NCBI GenBank assembly: GCA_012974475.1
Contig: JAAXQD010000254.1
Coordinates: 1-14,305 of the forward strand
Reading direction: 5' to 3'
From: Desulfobacterales bacterium
Lineage (GTDB): Bacteria; Desulfobacterota; Desulfobacteria; Desulfobacterales; UBA11574
Length of the DNA: 14,305 bases
Made by a program: the position numbers and the translations under genes
Shown here: positions 1 to 6,628 of the stretch, in pieces
How the letters are laid out: the number at the start of each line of letters is the position of its first letter
Position numbering within the stretch: the stretch's first letter is position 1
The notes under the pieces: generated by a model
Told to the model about the DNA's origin: nothing
The model's input: only the letters and a program-made list of their open reading frames with translations
Databases searched by the model: none

Positions 1-19
1 GTTCAATGTTCGATGTTCG
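1..19. repeat. Short tandem heptamer at window edge
   Basis: The first 19 bases read as about two and a half copies of the heptamer GTTCRAT (GTTCAAT, GTTCGAT, GTTCG). The array may continue beyond the left edge, so its true size is unknown. It lies downstream of the small minus-strand ORF ending at 65 and carries no recognisable gene. It could be a small intergenic satellite or chance. Confidence 0.35.
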
Positions 20-64
20 CAGCCCGGTCGGCTCCGGTCTGGCCGCCGGAAATAATTTTTGTAA

Positions 65-289
65 TCATTTAATATCTCCAATTTCTAAATTAGAATCTTC
101 AGCAACAAGACAGGTTACCCGGGCGTTTAGGAATCCACCGGCTTCTACCACTAAATTTTTGCAGATAATTTTACCGGAGCATTTTCCGGTTGAAAGTATA
201 ATCAATTCTTTATTAATGATGGAAAAGTCTTGGGCTCTATTCTTCAAGATGTATCTCCTGCCCGGAAGCCATTTTAAGCCGATTTTCAT
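65..289 (-). CDS. Small protein of unknown function, faintly bactofilin-like
   Basis: This is a 74-residue ORF that I cannot assign with confidence. It is supported as a gene by a good ribosome binding site: GAGGA lies 7 to 8 bases before the ATG at 289 on the minus strand. It also runs in the direction of the genes upstream, 92 bases after the SAM hydrolase stop. The second half alternates small and hydrophobic residues (GKIICKNLVVEAGGFLNARV), which recalls the beta-helix repeats of bactofilins (polymer-forming cytoskeletal proteins). It is shorter than a normal bactofilin domain of about 100 or more residues. The start is basic (KIGLKWLPGRRYILKNR), and there is no signal peptide or membrane segment. 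The link to bactofilins is a weak inference; it may also be a lone hypothetical protein. Confidence 0.45.
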   Translation of the reverse strand: MKIGLKWLPGRRYILKNRAQDFSIINKELIILSTGKCSGKIICKNLVVEAGGFLNARVTCLVAEDSNLEIGDIK

Positions 290-381
290 GGGTAGAATCC
301 TCGAAACATCTTGCTATTACAACGGCTTTGATCATTCAGGTCGATCCGATCTGACCCAAATCCGAGCGCCCCCCCTGCGAA

Positions 382-1188
382 CTATTTTTTTAACTTCAAC
401 GTAATGGCATCTCCTTTTTTAATTTTTAGGCGGCGGCTGGCATTGCCGCAATTCAGCGCAAGTTCAAGATAGCCGAAGCTTCCGAAAATGGCAAGGGGAG
501 ACTCGGGTTCTACATCTGCATACCGTTGGGAAAAACCTGCAATTATATTTTTGCCGGTCTTGATTTCAAATCCTTTTTCATCATCGTTCCCGGCAAATTT
601 TTTCAAATCATCTCCATCAATATTGGAAATACAGTTTCCAAAGCGATCGATGGAGACAAAAGTCCCTATCAGTTCATCCCCATTGGAAATACGGGGTTTT
701 GGAATATCCAGAGAAACAAGATCCTGTGGATCCAAGGGCGAGCCCAAACTATTTATGTCAATTCCCATGGATATGTGGGCACCCACCGGAGCAAAAATAT
801 CCCTGCCGTGGAAGGTCTGGCTTATGGGATTTAAAAAGTAGTGCGTATTCTCGACCCGAACCATCGCGTCGATCTCTCCTTCATCCACGAGAAGGGTTAG
901 CACCCCGTTATTCGGAACAAGGAAAACATGGCCCATCATTTCCAGGGCGACGATGGCACGATCGCTGCCGACTCCAGGATCTACAACAACAATGTGCACC
1001 GTGTGTTCAGGGAAATATCGGTAGCAAGACTGAATGAGGTAGGCGGCTTCGACCAAGTCCTGCGGATCGACGGCGTGGGAAATATCAATAATCTTGGCGG
1101 AAGAATTGACCGAAAGGATAACCCCTTTCATAACCCCTACATAGGCATCCTCAGAACCAAAATCCGTCAGCAATGTGATTGTCGACAT
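382..1188 (-). CDS. SAM hydroxide adenosyltransferase (DUF62 / SAM hydrolase family)
   Basis: This 268-residue protein belongs to the S-adenosyl-L-methionine hydroxide adenosyltransferase family, relatives of fluorinase and chlorinase that cleave SAM to adenosine and methionine using water. The characterised Pyrococcus enzyme uses an Asp-Arg-His triad. Here the matching residues are Asp70 (VVVDPGVGS), Arg77 and His127 (FHGRDIFAP), with near-identical spacing. Other family marks are LLTDFG at 6-11, NNG at 93-95 and SIDRFGN at 179-185. The C-terminal beta domain ends with a Gly-rich FGSFGYLELALNCGNAS block. The frame stays open up to an ATG at 1245, but homology begins at MSTITLLTDF, so I place the start at 1188; neither start has a clear Shine-Dalgarno. 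The gene is the second-to-last of the minus-strand series, 158 bases after ruvB. The cellular role of the family is poorly understood, and a halogenase function is not indicated. Confidence 0.88.
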   Translation of the reverse strand: MSTITLLTDFGSEDAYVGVMKGVILSVNSSAKIIDISHAVDPQDLVEAAYLIQSCYRYFPEHTVHIVVVDPGVGSDRAIVALEMMGHVFLVPNNGVLTLLVDEGEIDAMVRVENTHYFLNPISQTFHGRDIFAPVGAHISMGIDINSLGSPLDPQDLVSLDIPKPRISNGDELIGTFVSIDRFGNCISNIDGDDLKKFAGNDDEKGFEIKTGKNIIAGFSQRYADVEPESPLAIFGSFGYLELALNCGNASRRLKIKKGDAITLKLKK

Positions 1189-1346
1189 GATGAAGCGATT
1201 TTTAACCCTTTTCGCCCGAATAATTGACGAGGGTGATCCTCCCATTTTTGGTGTTATCCAGGACTCTCGATAACTTGCGGCAGCTTCGCCCCTGAAGCCT
1301 TGGAAGAACCGAATAAAATCGTGGAATATCCGGGTTAAGGGTCCAA

Positions 1347-2399
1347 TTATTGAAACATTCTTTTCTGAAAGCTCAAGCCGAGATGTTTGTAAGCTTCCTC
1401 TGAAGCCTTTCTTCCGGAAGAGGTCCGTGTAACAAGTCCCATTTTTAACAGATAGGGTTCAATGACATCCACAAGTGTATCGGTTTCTTCCTGAAGGGTT
1501 GCTGCGATGGCTTCAATGCCCACCGGACCGCCCTTATAAAACTCGATAATTGTTTTTAGATATCTGCGATCGAGATCGGTCAATCCCTTTTCATCAACAC
1601 CTTCTAACGACAGCCCTGCTTCGACGGTCTTTTTTGTAATGATGCCGTCTGCACGCACCTGTGAATAGTCTCTTACACGTTTAAGGAGCCTGTTGACAAT
1701 CCGTGGTGTTCCCCTGGATCGTTTCGCAAGTTCGGTGGCCCCCTCATCATCGATGGTGACCTTAAGCAGAACGGCAGAACGTTTGATGATTTCCACCAGA
1801 TTTGGTTGACTGTAAAAATCGAGGCTTCTGAAAATGCCGAACCGGTCACGCAAGGGCGCTGATAAAAGCCCCACCCGGGTGGTGGCGCCCACAAGTGTAA
1901 AGCGGTTCAGCCGGTACTTGTGACTTCGGGCATGCATACCCTTGTCAAACACAAAATCGACGGCAAAGTCTTCCATGGCAGAATACAGAAATTCCTCCAC
2001 AATCTTCGGGGTTCTGTGGATTTCATCGATGAAGAGGATGTCCCTGTCTTCTAGATGGGTTAAAATGCCGATGAGGTCTCCCCCTTTTTCTAAAGAAGGT
2101 CCGGAAGACGTCGTGAGATTGCCCCCCATTTCATGGGTAATAATATGTGCAAGTGTCGTTTTCCCAAGGCCAGGCGGCCCATGAAATAGGATGTGATCAA
2201 CCGGTTCCTCACGCTGTTTTGCTGCTTCAATCGCTATTTTCAGGGCTTCTACAACCTCAGTCTGACCGATATAATCCGCAAATCGTGTCGGCCTTAAAGA
2301 CAGGATTTCCGGATCTTTGTCAACCGCAAGACACGATCCAGTCAGAATATCCTGTTTGTGGGAAAAATCTATTCGTGTATCGTCATTCATTTTAAACAT
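1347..2399 (-). CDS. ruvB: Holliday junction branch migration helicase RuvB
   Basis: RuvB is the hexameric AAA+ motor that, with RuvA, drives branch migration of Holliday junctions in recombinational repair. The 350-residue product is close to the usual 330-350. It carries the Walker A motif GPPGLGKTT (74-82), the Walker B region ILFIDEIHR (121-129), the GATTRVG sensor/arginine-finger region (Arg175 nearby), the LRDRFG motif (183-188) and a C-terminal winged-helix DNA-binding domain. A second in-frame ATG lies three codons in (2390). Neither start has a strong Shine-Dalgarno, so the start is uncertain by three residues. It lies 211 bases downstream of ruvA, an unusually long spacing for this pair, and that gap holds a structured repeat-like element. 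The coding sequence appears intact. Confidence 0.97.
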   Translation of the reverse strand: MFKMNDDTRIDFSHKQDILTGSCLAVDKDPEILSLRPTRFADYIGQTEVVEALKIAIEAAKQREEPVDHILFHGPPGLGKTTLAHIITHEMGGNLTTSSGPSLEKGGDLIGILTHLEDRDILFIDEIHRTPKIVEEFLYSAMEDFAVDFVFDKGMHARSHKYRLNRFTLVGATTRVGLLSAPLRDRFGIFRSLDFYSQPNLVEIIKRSAVLLKVTIDDEGATELAKRSRGTPRIVNRLLKRVRDYSQVRADGIITKKTVEAGLSLEGVDEKGLTDLDRRYLKTIIEFYKGGPVGIEAIAATLQEETDTLVDVIEPYLLKMGLVTRTSSGRKASEEAYKHLGLSFQKRMFQ

Positions 2400-2413
2400 T
2401 CACTCAGTGGGTT

Positions 2414-2486
2414 CACTTCGCTCCCCCTGTCCCTGCAAGCTCCCCCGCCGAGCAAAGTGAGGCGGCCGGAGGTGCCGGCGGACAGG
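2414..2486. repeat. Palindromic repeat-like element between ruvA and ruvB
   Basis: Two competing inverted repeats overlap here. The larger, 2426-2486, has a perfect closing stem CCTGTCC/GGACAGG and inner stems CTCC/GGAG and CCGCC/GGCGG. The other pairs CACTTCGCTC (2414-2423) with GAGCAAAGTG (2450-2459), with one mismatch that becomes a G-U pair in minus-strand RNA. The two folds share bases and exclude each other. The block is GC-rich compared with its surroundings and shows no credible coding. It may be a dispersed REP/MITE-like repeat or a cis element affecting ruvB expression from an upstream promoter. This is seen from the sequence only; copy number elsewhere is unknown. Confidence 0.5.
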
Positions 2487-2610
2487 TTGCAATTGGAATG
2501 ATAGAATCGTTTCGTGACCATTAAAACACTGCCAAAAGCAGGGATACGAACCTGAAATTAACAGGGTGTCGAATTCCCGAGGGGTTAGAATCGACATTGG
2601 TATTGTCAAA

Positions 2611-3231
2611 TCAGGTTGGGGCATTCTCTTCGCGATAGACTTCTTCAAAGAGCTCTTCAGGCGTCGATAGGGTGGTGTTACGCTTCATGGCATCCGTAAT
2701 CATCTGTTTTGCCTCTTTTGTCCTGTATCCCAGTTGACGTACCAGTACCTCCAATACTTTTTTCGACAGGTCTTCGACCACTGGATATTCTATCTTTTCA
2801 GATTTTCGGATCAGCGCAAATTTATCCATTTTGCCTTCGAGTGTGGCGATAATTTTACGGGCCGTCCGGTCACCGATTCCTTTTAATTGTTTGAGCGTGT
2901 TAACATCTTTTGACTCAATGGCTCTTGCAATGTCACGGGCAGGAATACTCAAGGCTTTAACCGCCTTGAGGGGTCCGATGGCTTCAACAGAAATAAAGTA
3001 TTGAAAAAACTCTTTTTCAACCTCAAGATTAAAACCAATCAGAATCGGCTTAGGTTGCCGCTCGGTCTGCTGATAATAGATATAAAGGGAAACCGGGTCA
3101 CCCATCGCTTTTGACCTGAAGGTTTCCATTACAAATGCGGGGAGAAGGACCTCGTAACCGACCTGATTTGCGAGAATAAGTATCCGGTCATCTTCTTTTT
3201 TCAAAAGTTTTCCTTCAAGATAACCTATCAT
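2611..3231 (-). CDS. ruvA: Holliday junction binding protein RuvA
   Basis: RuvA binds four-way junctions as a tetramer and loads RuvB. The 206-residue product has the expected N-terminal OB fold starting MIGYLEGKL. Helix-hairpin-helix motifs follow, the clearest being LKQLKGIGDRTARKII at about 113-128. The C-terminal RuvB-contacting domain contains VLVRQLGYRTKEAKQMI. Length matches the family (about 200). AAGGAT lies a few bases before the ATG, giving a good start at 3231. It follows ruvC with a 21-base gap, so the two are almost certainly co-transcribed. The gap after it, before ruvB, is abnormally long and contains inverted repeats. No damage is visible. Confidence 0.97.
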   Translation of the reverse strand: MIGYLEGKLLKKEDDRILILANQVGYEVLLPAFVMETFRSKAMGDPVSLYIYYQQTERQPKPILIGFNLEVEKEFFQYFISVEAIGPLKAVKALSIPARDIARAIESKDVNTLKQLKGIGDRTARKIIATLEGKMDKFALIRKSEKIEYPVVEDLSKKVLEVLVRQLGYRTKEAKQMITDAMKRNTTLSTPEELFEEVYREENAPT

Positions 3232-3252
3232 CTTATCCTTAATCTTTATGTG

Positions 3253-3750
3253 TTATGTGATTTGAGCCAACTTGGCGCTATGGCGGAACAGCCCGAGGAG
3301 TGCCAATCCCATGGCATCAGAAGCGTGATAAGGCCGTATGGGCGCCGTCAGGTTTAATAAACTTCGTACGGCCTTTTCAAGCTGCATTTTGGTTGCATTG
3401 CCATTTCCGGTTAATACCTGTTTGGCTTCACGAACAGGAACTTCCGTGACAGGTACATCAAACCGGCATCCGGCAAGGAGAACAACGCCGGACACTTTGC
3501 CCAAAGTGATGCCGGCCTTTGGAAATTTTTTCACAGAGAATACGTCTTCCACGACCATTAGGTCCGGCTTTTCGTCTTTCAAAACAACGAGAAGATTTGA
3601 AAAGATTTGATCAAGGCGGTTGGGTAAAGACGTGTTTTTAGAAGTATGAATACTGCCGAAGGAGAAGTCGTCGATTTTGAGACCCATTCCCTTGACAATT
3701 CCAACACCCGTTGCAGATAGGCCTGGATCGATACCGATAATCTTTATCAT
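3253..3750 (-). CDS. ruvC: Crossover junction endodeoxyribonuclease RuvC
   Basis: RuvC is the dimeric resolvase that nicks Holliday junctions symmetrically. The 165-residue product is of normal length. It has the RNase H-like fold signature with four acidic or metal-binding positions visible: Asp8 (IIGIDPG), Glu68 (MVVEDVF), His142 and Asp145 (PYHASDAMGLAL). The conserved VPVREAKQVLTGNGNATK segment is also present. It begins just downstream of the tol-pal genes. In the direction of transcription there are 98 bases between the end of the cpoB remnant and this ATG, with only a weak purine-rich stretch (AAGAG) as ribosome binding site. It heads a compact ruvC-ruvA-(gap)-ruvB series. Confidence 0.97.
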   Translation of the reverse strand: MIKIIGIDPGLSATGVGIVKGMGLKIDDFSFGSIHTSKNTSLPNRLDQIFSNLLVVLKDEKPDLMVVEDVFSVKKFPKAGITLGKVSGVVLLAGCRFDVPVTEVPVREAKQVLTGNGNATKMQLEKAVRSLLNLTAPIRPYHASDAMGLALLGLFRHSAKLAQIT

Positions 3751-3848
3751 GCCACGCTCTTTTCTTGATTCGGCATTCTCTGTATGGCGTAGTAAAACCT
3801 AATGCTTTTCCGGATCAAAATTTAGCATCCGATGTCCGGTATCCGGTA

Positions 3849-3962
3849 TCAAGGTGCAAGTCCTTTTAATTTGCGTTTGGCAATTTTTGCCTCATTCGAC
3901 TTCGGATATTTCTTTATAAGTTCCGATAAGATCAGACGCGCATTTGACTTGTCTCCCAGGTC
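3849..3962 (-). pseudogene. cpoB: Detached C-terminal remnant of cpoB (last TPR)
   Basis: Reading the minus strand in a frame different from that of the upstream cpoB ORF gives 37 residues from about 3962 to a TGA at 3849. They begin DLGDKSNARLIL, continue SELIKKYPKSNEAKIAKRK and end KLKGLAP. This is the typical last TPR and C-terminus of CpoB/YbgF, where LGD(K)xxAR-to-IAKxxL is highly characteristic. There is no start codon and no ribosome binding site of its own. It is therefore the severed end of the gene at 3932-4552, displaced out of frame by loss of an internal block, and is not a separate gene. The frame call is directly visible; the family comparison is from memory. Confidence 0.8.
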
Positions 3963-4552
3963 CAAAACTGGGCGTTGTCAGCATTTTTTGACTTCGGATA
4001 TTGTTTTATTAATTTTTTAAACCCTTCTCGGGCGGCTTCAAAGTCACCTTGATCATACGCCTGTTTGGCAGACTGGTATATCCCCTCCTCAGAAAGTTGG
4101 GTTTTGACCTGCTTTTCGGATGTCTTGCCTGAATCCGGCGGGCTTTTTTGACCGGACGCTGTTGATTCAAAATTCAAATACTGCTCCACACGTGCGATAC
4201 GGTCTTTATTTGAATTTGTGGTCTTATCAATGGCCGCTGACGATTTTTCAAAGGCCTGTATTTTCTGTTTTAAGAAGTATTCTGTCTCTTCGAGTCTCCC
4301 ACTTAAAATTTGAATCTCTTCTCTAAGGCTGTCAATCGTTGCACTTTGACTGGCGGTTTTACTTCTAAGATTTTTATCATCCTTGCCGTATTCAGATAGC
4401 TTTGATTCAAGTTCTTTGTTCTTTTGTTCGGCCTCAGCATAGCGGTGTTCCGCTTGCGCCAGGCGGTCGTCCAGGGAAATTACATCCTGCTGAAGTGCGC
4501 ACCCGGATAAGCCTATCATCCACGCCAGAGCAATTAACACCGTTTTTTTCAT
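3932..4552 (-). CDS. cpoB: CpoB/YbgF-like Tol-Pal associated lipoprotein, truncated by frameshift
   Basis: CpoB coordinates peptidoglycan synthesis with Tol-Pal outer-membrane constriction in enterobacteria. This ORF has a lipoprotein signal (LSGC, lipid-bearing Cys18), a long coiled coil (about 27-126) and a low-complexity linker (130-152). One TPR follows (EGIYQSAKQAYDQGDFEAAR at 156-175, then FKKLIKQYPKSKNADNAQFW to 197). After NAQFW the frame runs into nine unrelated residues and a TGA. The normal protein would continue with a second TPR before the LGDK segment; that repeat, roughly 40 residues, is absent, and the last TPR survives in another frame at 3849-3962. The product as written would be a truncated, probably defective protein. 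No Shine-Dalgarno is evident before the ATG at 4552. The position directly after pal is typical. Confidence 0.85.
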   Translation of the reverse strand: MKKTVLIALAWMIGLSGCALQQDVISLDDRLAQAEHRYAEAEQKNKELESKLSEYGKDDKNLRSKTASQSATIDSLREEIQILSGRLEETEYFLKQKIQAFEKSSAAIDKTTNSNKDRIARVEQYLNFESTASGQKSPPDSGKTSEKQVKTQLSEEGIYQSAKQAYDQGDFEAAREGFKKLIKQYPKSKNADNAQFWTWETSQMRV

Positions 4553-4597
4553 GGTAAGAATTTAATCCGTAAAACGTCAATTTTATGTGAAATCGTT

Positions 4598-4626
4598 GGC
4601 AAGCGACAGCCCGCCCGTCGCTTGCC
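4598..4626. repeat. Perfect 10-bp stem-loop between pal and cpoB
   Basis: GGCAAGCGAC (4598-4607) and GTCGCTTGCC (4617-4626) are exact inverted complements around a 9-base loop. The stem is strong and GC-rich, in the 137-base gap between pal and cpoB. On the transcribed (minus) strand no U-tract follows, so it is not a standard intrinsic terminator. It may limit read-through, stabilise the upstream tol-pal message against 3' decay, or be a copy of a dispersed palindrome. The 3' side of the stem lies about 45 bases before the cpoB start, too far to mask it directly. Confidence 0.6.
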
Positions 4627-4689
4627 GTTTATGATTGCCAGTTCCAATAACCGCCGCCGAATCGACCTTTACGCTATTCGGGCATCCTA

Positions 4690-5241
4690 TCAGTTAAGGG
4701 TAAAATGGCATCTTCGGTTCTTGGCCCAGGCCGCTTCATTCTGGCCGGGGTCTGCCGGACGTTCTTCACCATAGCTTATGGTGATTAAGCGCGATGCTGG
4801 AATGCCAAGGTCTACCAGAAAAGACTTTACACTTGAGGCGCGTCTTTCACCCAGAGCAAGGTTGTACTCAAGGGTGCCACGTTCATCGCAGTGTCCCTCG
4901 ACGGTAGACTTGCCGTTGGGATTGTTTTGGAGCCATTCAGCTTTGGTTTTTAATATTTCTTGTGCATTCGGGGTTAAAGTGGCGCTGTCAAATTCGAAGT
5001 GGATATCTTCATTTAAAAAGTTATCTTTCGCCTTTTGTATCGCGTCTTCTTTGAGGCGCGCCTCTTCTATGGCCCGCTGTCTGGCCAGTTCTTCCTGTCT
5101 TGCTTTCTCAGCAGCTTCATCTTCGGCCTGCTGGGATAGAGAGGTGTCCTCTTTGACAGCCTTTTTTGAACATGAAGCGGTGAACAGCAAACCGGGAATT
5201 ACAAAGACCATGGCCAAAATTATCCACAACTTTTTTTGCAT
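4690..5241 (-). CDS. pal: Peptidoglycan-associated lipoprotein Pal
   Basis: Pal is the outer-membrane lipoprotein that grips peptidoglycan and binds TolB. The 183-residue product starts with a lipoprotein signal peptide ending FTASC (Cys24 lipidated). A charged, Ala/Glu-rich helical stretch (about 36-74, probably coiled coil) follows, and then an OmpA-like domain. The domain shows FEFDSATLTP (82-91), the peptidoglycan-binding block VEGHCDERG (114-122), LALGERRA (128-135) and the Pal-typical ending ISYGEERPADPG then AWAKNRR. An excellent AAGGAGG sits just before the ATG. It lies 28 bases after tolB, consistent with one transcription unit. The coding sequence appears complete. Confidence 0.96.
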   Translation of the reverse strand: MQKKLWIILAMVFVIPGLLFTASCSKKAVKEDTSLSQQAEDEAAEKARQEELARQRAIEEARLKEDAIQKAKDNFLNEDIHFEFDSATLTPNAQEILKTKAEWLQNNPNGKSTVEGHCDERGTLEYNLALGERRASSVKSFLVDLGIPASRLITISYGEERPADPGQNEAAWAKNRRCHFTLN

Positions 5242-5269
5242 TTTTTCCTCCTTTTAAGGTATTGCTAAA

Positions 5270-6592
5270 TTATTTATTGACCATTCTTGGTGACCATTTT
5301 GGTTCTGTCTGCCGGCCTTTCAACACAAGTAGGCGTCTCTGGTCGGTTCCATAACTCGTCATTACATAGATCCTGGAAGGCCCTTCCCGTGTTGAAGAGA
5401 AAACGATAAGATTCCCGTCTGGAGACCAGGAAGGTGACTCATTGTCACCTTCGTTGTGTGTCAATTGAATCAAGCCTTGACCGTCAATTCCGACCACGAA
5501 GATATTGTTATGGCCATTTTCCATTCCTGAATATACCACCTTATCTCCTCGGGGAGACCAGCTGGGCTGTGTATTATAGCGTCCCTCAAACGTCAATCTC
5601 TTTACCTGGCCGGAATCTAAATTTTTGATATAAATTTGTGGGGTTCCAGACCTTTTGGAAACAAACGCCACAGACTTGCCGTCCGGAGACCAGGTGGGCG
5701 ATACATCAATACCCTTGTTATAGGTTAACCTTTTAATAATTTTCCCGGTTCCGGTCAATAGATAAATTTCCGGATCATCTGAAAATGAAAGGGTCGCAGC
5801 CAGTTCGAATTTGTTGGGAAACCATGCCGGCGTCGTATTAATACCTTTTTTTGCCACGACATAACCGCGATTTCCTCTCAAATTTTTAATGTAAAGATCG
5901 GGTTTGCCCTTTGCATAAGAGGTATAGGCAAGCCATTCCCCATCCGATGACCATGCCGGTGAAAGGGTGATATTTTTGGTGTGCGTAAGCTGTCGGGGAT
6001 TGTATCCGTCAAATTCACAGATATAAATTTCCTTGTTTCCCGTACCGGTAGATACAAATGCGATTTCAGTGTTAAAAATCCCCCGATCACCGGTCAGGGT
6101 GTATATCACCTCGCTACAAAAACGGCGTATTATCTTTCGTATATCCGCAACCTGTCCCTTGTATCTTTTTCCGACCAACAATTGCTCTTTGAAGGTATCG
6201 TAAAGTCGGAGCTCTATTTCCACAAGGTTGTCCTGGACCAGAACACCGCCGGTTACCAGAAGCTCTGCACCGATACTGGTCCAGTCATGGAAATTGACAC
6301 TGACAAAAGTGGCATCCGTTTGAGGGTTGACCAGGAAGGCTTCACGGTCAAGAAGTTTAAAAAATCCTGTAAATTCCAATGTTTCGGCGAGAAGGTCAGG
6401 CGCTGATTCTGATAATTGGTCGGTTTCATGACCCGAAGAAACCTTCGTGAACAATGGCACCGCCATGGGAATTTTTCTTAAAAAAGGATGGGAAATGTCA
6501 ACATAATCGTATCCCGCCCGGGACACTCCCGGCACCGCCCAAAAAGAGATGATTACAATCAGCCCAAAAATTTTAATCCAGCAATTTCTCAT
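5270..6592 (-). CDS. tolB: Tol-Pal system beta-propeller protein TolB
   Basis: TolB is the periplasmic protein that shuttles between Pal and TolA. The 440-residue product matches the family length. It has a Sec signal peptide (about 1-26, cleaved near SRAG). The TolB N-terminal domain (about 30-155) includes LAETLEFTGFFKLLDREAFL. A C-terminal propeller built of PD40/WD40-like repeats follows; successive blades show SPAWSSDGEWLAYTS, TPAWFPN, SPTWSPDGKSVAFVSK, QPSWSPRGDKVVYSG, SPSWSPDGNLIVFSS and EPKWSP. AAGGAG lies about 12 bases before the ATG, somewhat distant. It follows the tolA-like gene by 36 bases and precedes pal by 28. It appears intact. Confidence 0.97.
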   Translation of the reverse strand: MRNCWIKIFGLIVIISFWAVPGVSRAGYDYVDISHPFLRKIPMAVPLFTKVSSGHETDQLSESAPDLLAETLEFTGFFKLLDREAFLVNPQTDATFVSVNFHDWTSIGAELLVTGGVLVQDNLVEIELRLYDTFKEQLLVGKRYKGQVADIRKIIRRFCSEVIYTLTGDRGIFNTEIAFVSTGTGNKEIYICEFDGYNPRQLTHTKNITLSPAWSSDGEWLAYTSYAKGKPDLYIKNLRGNRGYVVAKKGINTTPAWFPNKFELAATLSFSDDPEIYLLTGTGKIIKRLTYNKGIDVSPTWSPDGKSVAFVSKRSGTPQIYIKNLDSGQVKRLTFEGRYNTQPSWSPRGDKVVYSGMENGHNNIFVVGIDGQGLIQLTHNEGDNESPSWSPDGNLIVFSSTREGPSRIYVMTSYGTDQRRLLVLKGRQTEPKWSPRMVNK

Positions 6593-6628
6593 AGCAATAT
6601 CAAACTCCTTATATCAGCAACGAATATC

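Noticed and set aside
1189..1245. Upstream ATG of the SAM hydrolase gene
   Set aside because: The extra 19 residues precede the canonical MSTITLLTDFG start of the family, and there is no ribosome binding site at 1245.
2400..2648. 82-codon ORF between ruvA and ruvB
   Set aside because: It overlaps the end of ruvA, runs through the palindromic element, and has a low-complexity product with no recognisable family.
3932..3934. UGA readthrough or programmed frameshift in cpoB
   Set aside because: Continuing in frame hits TAA within a few codons. A frameshift at the junction would join the edges but still lack a whole TPR, and no slippery sequence is seen.
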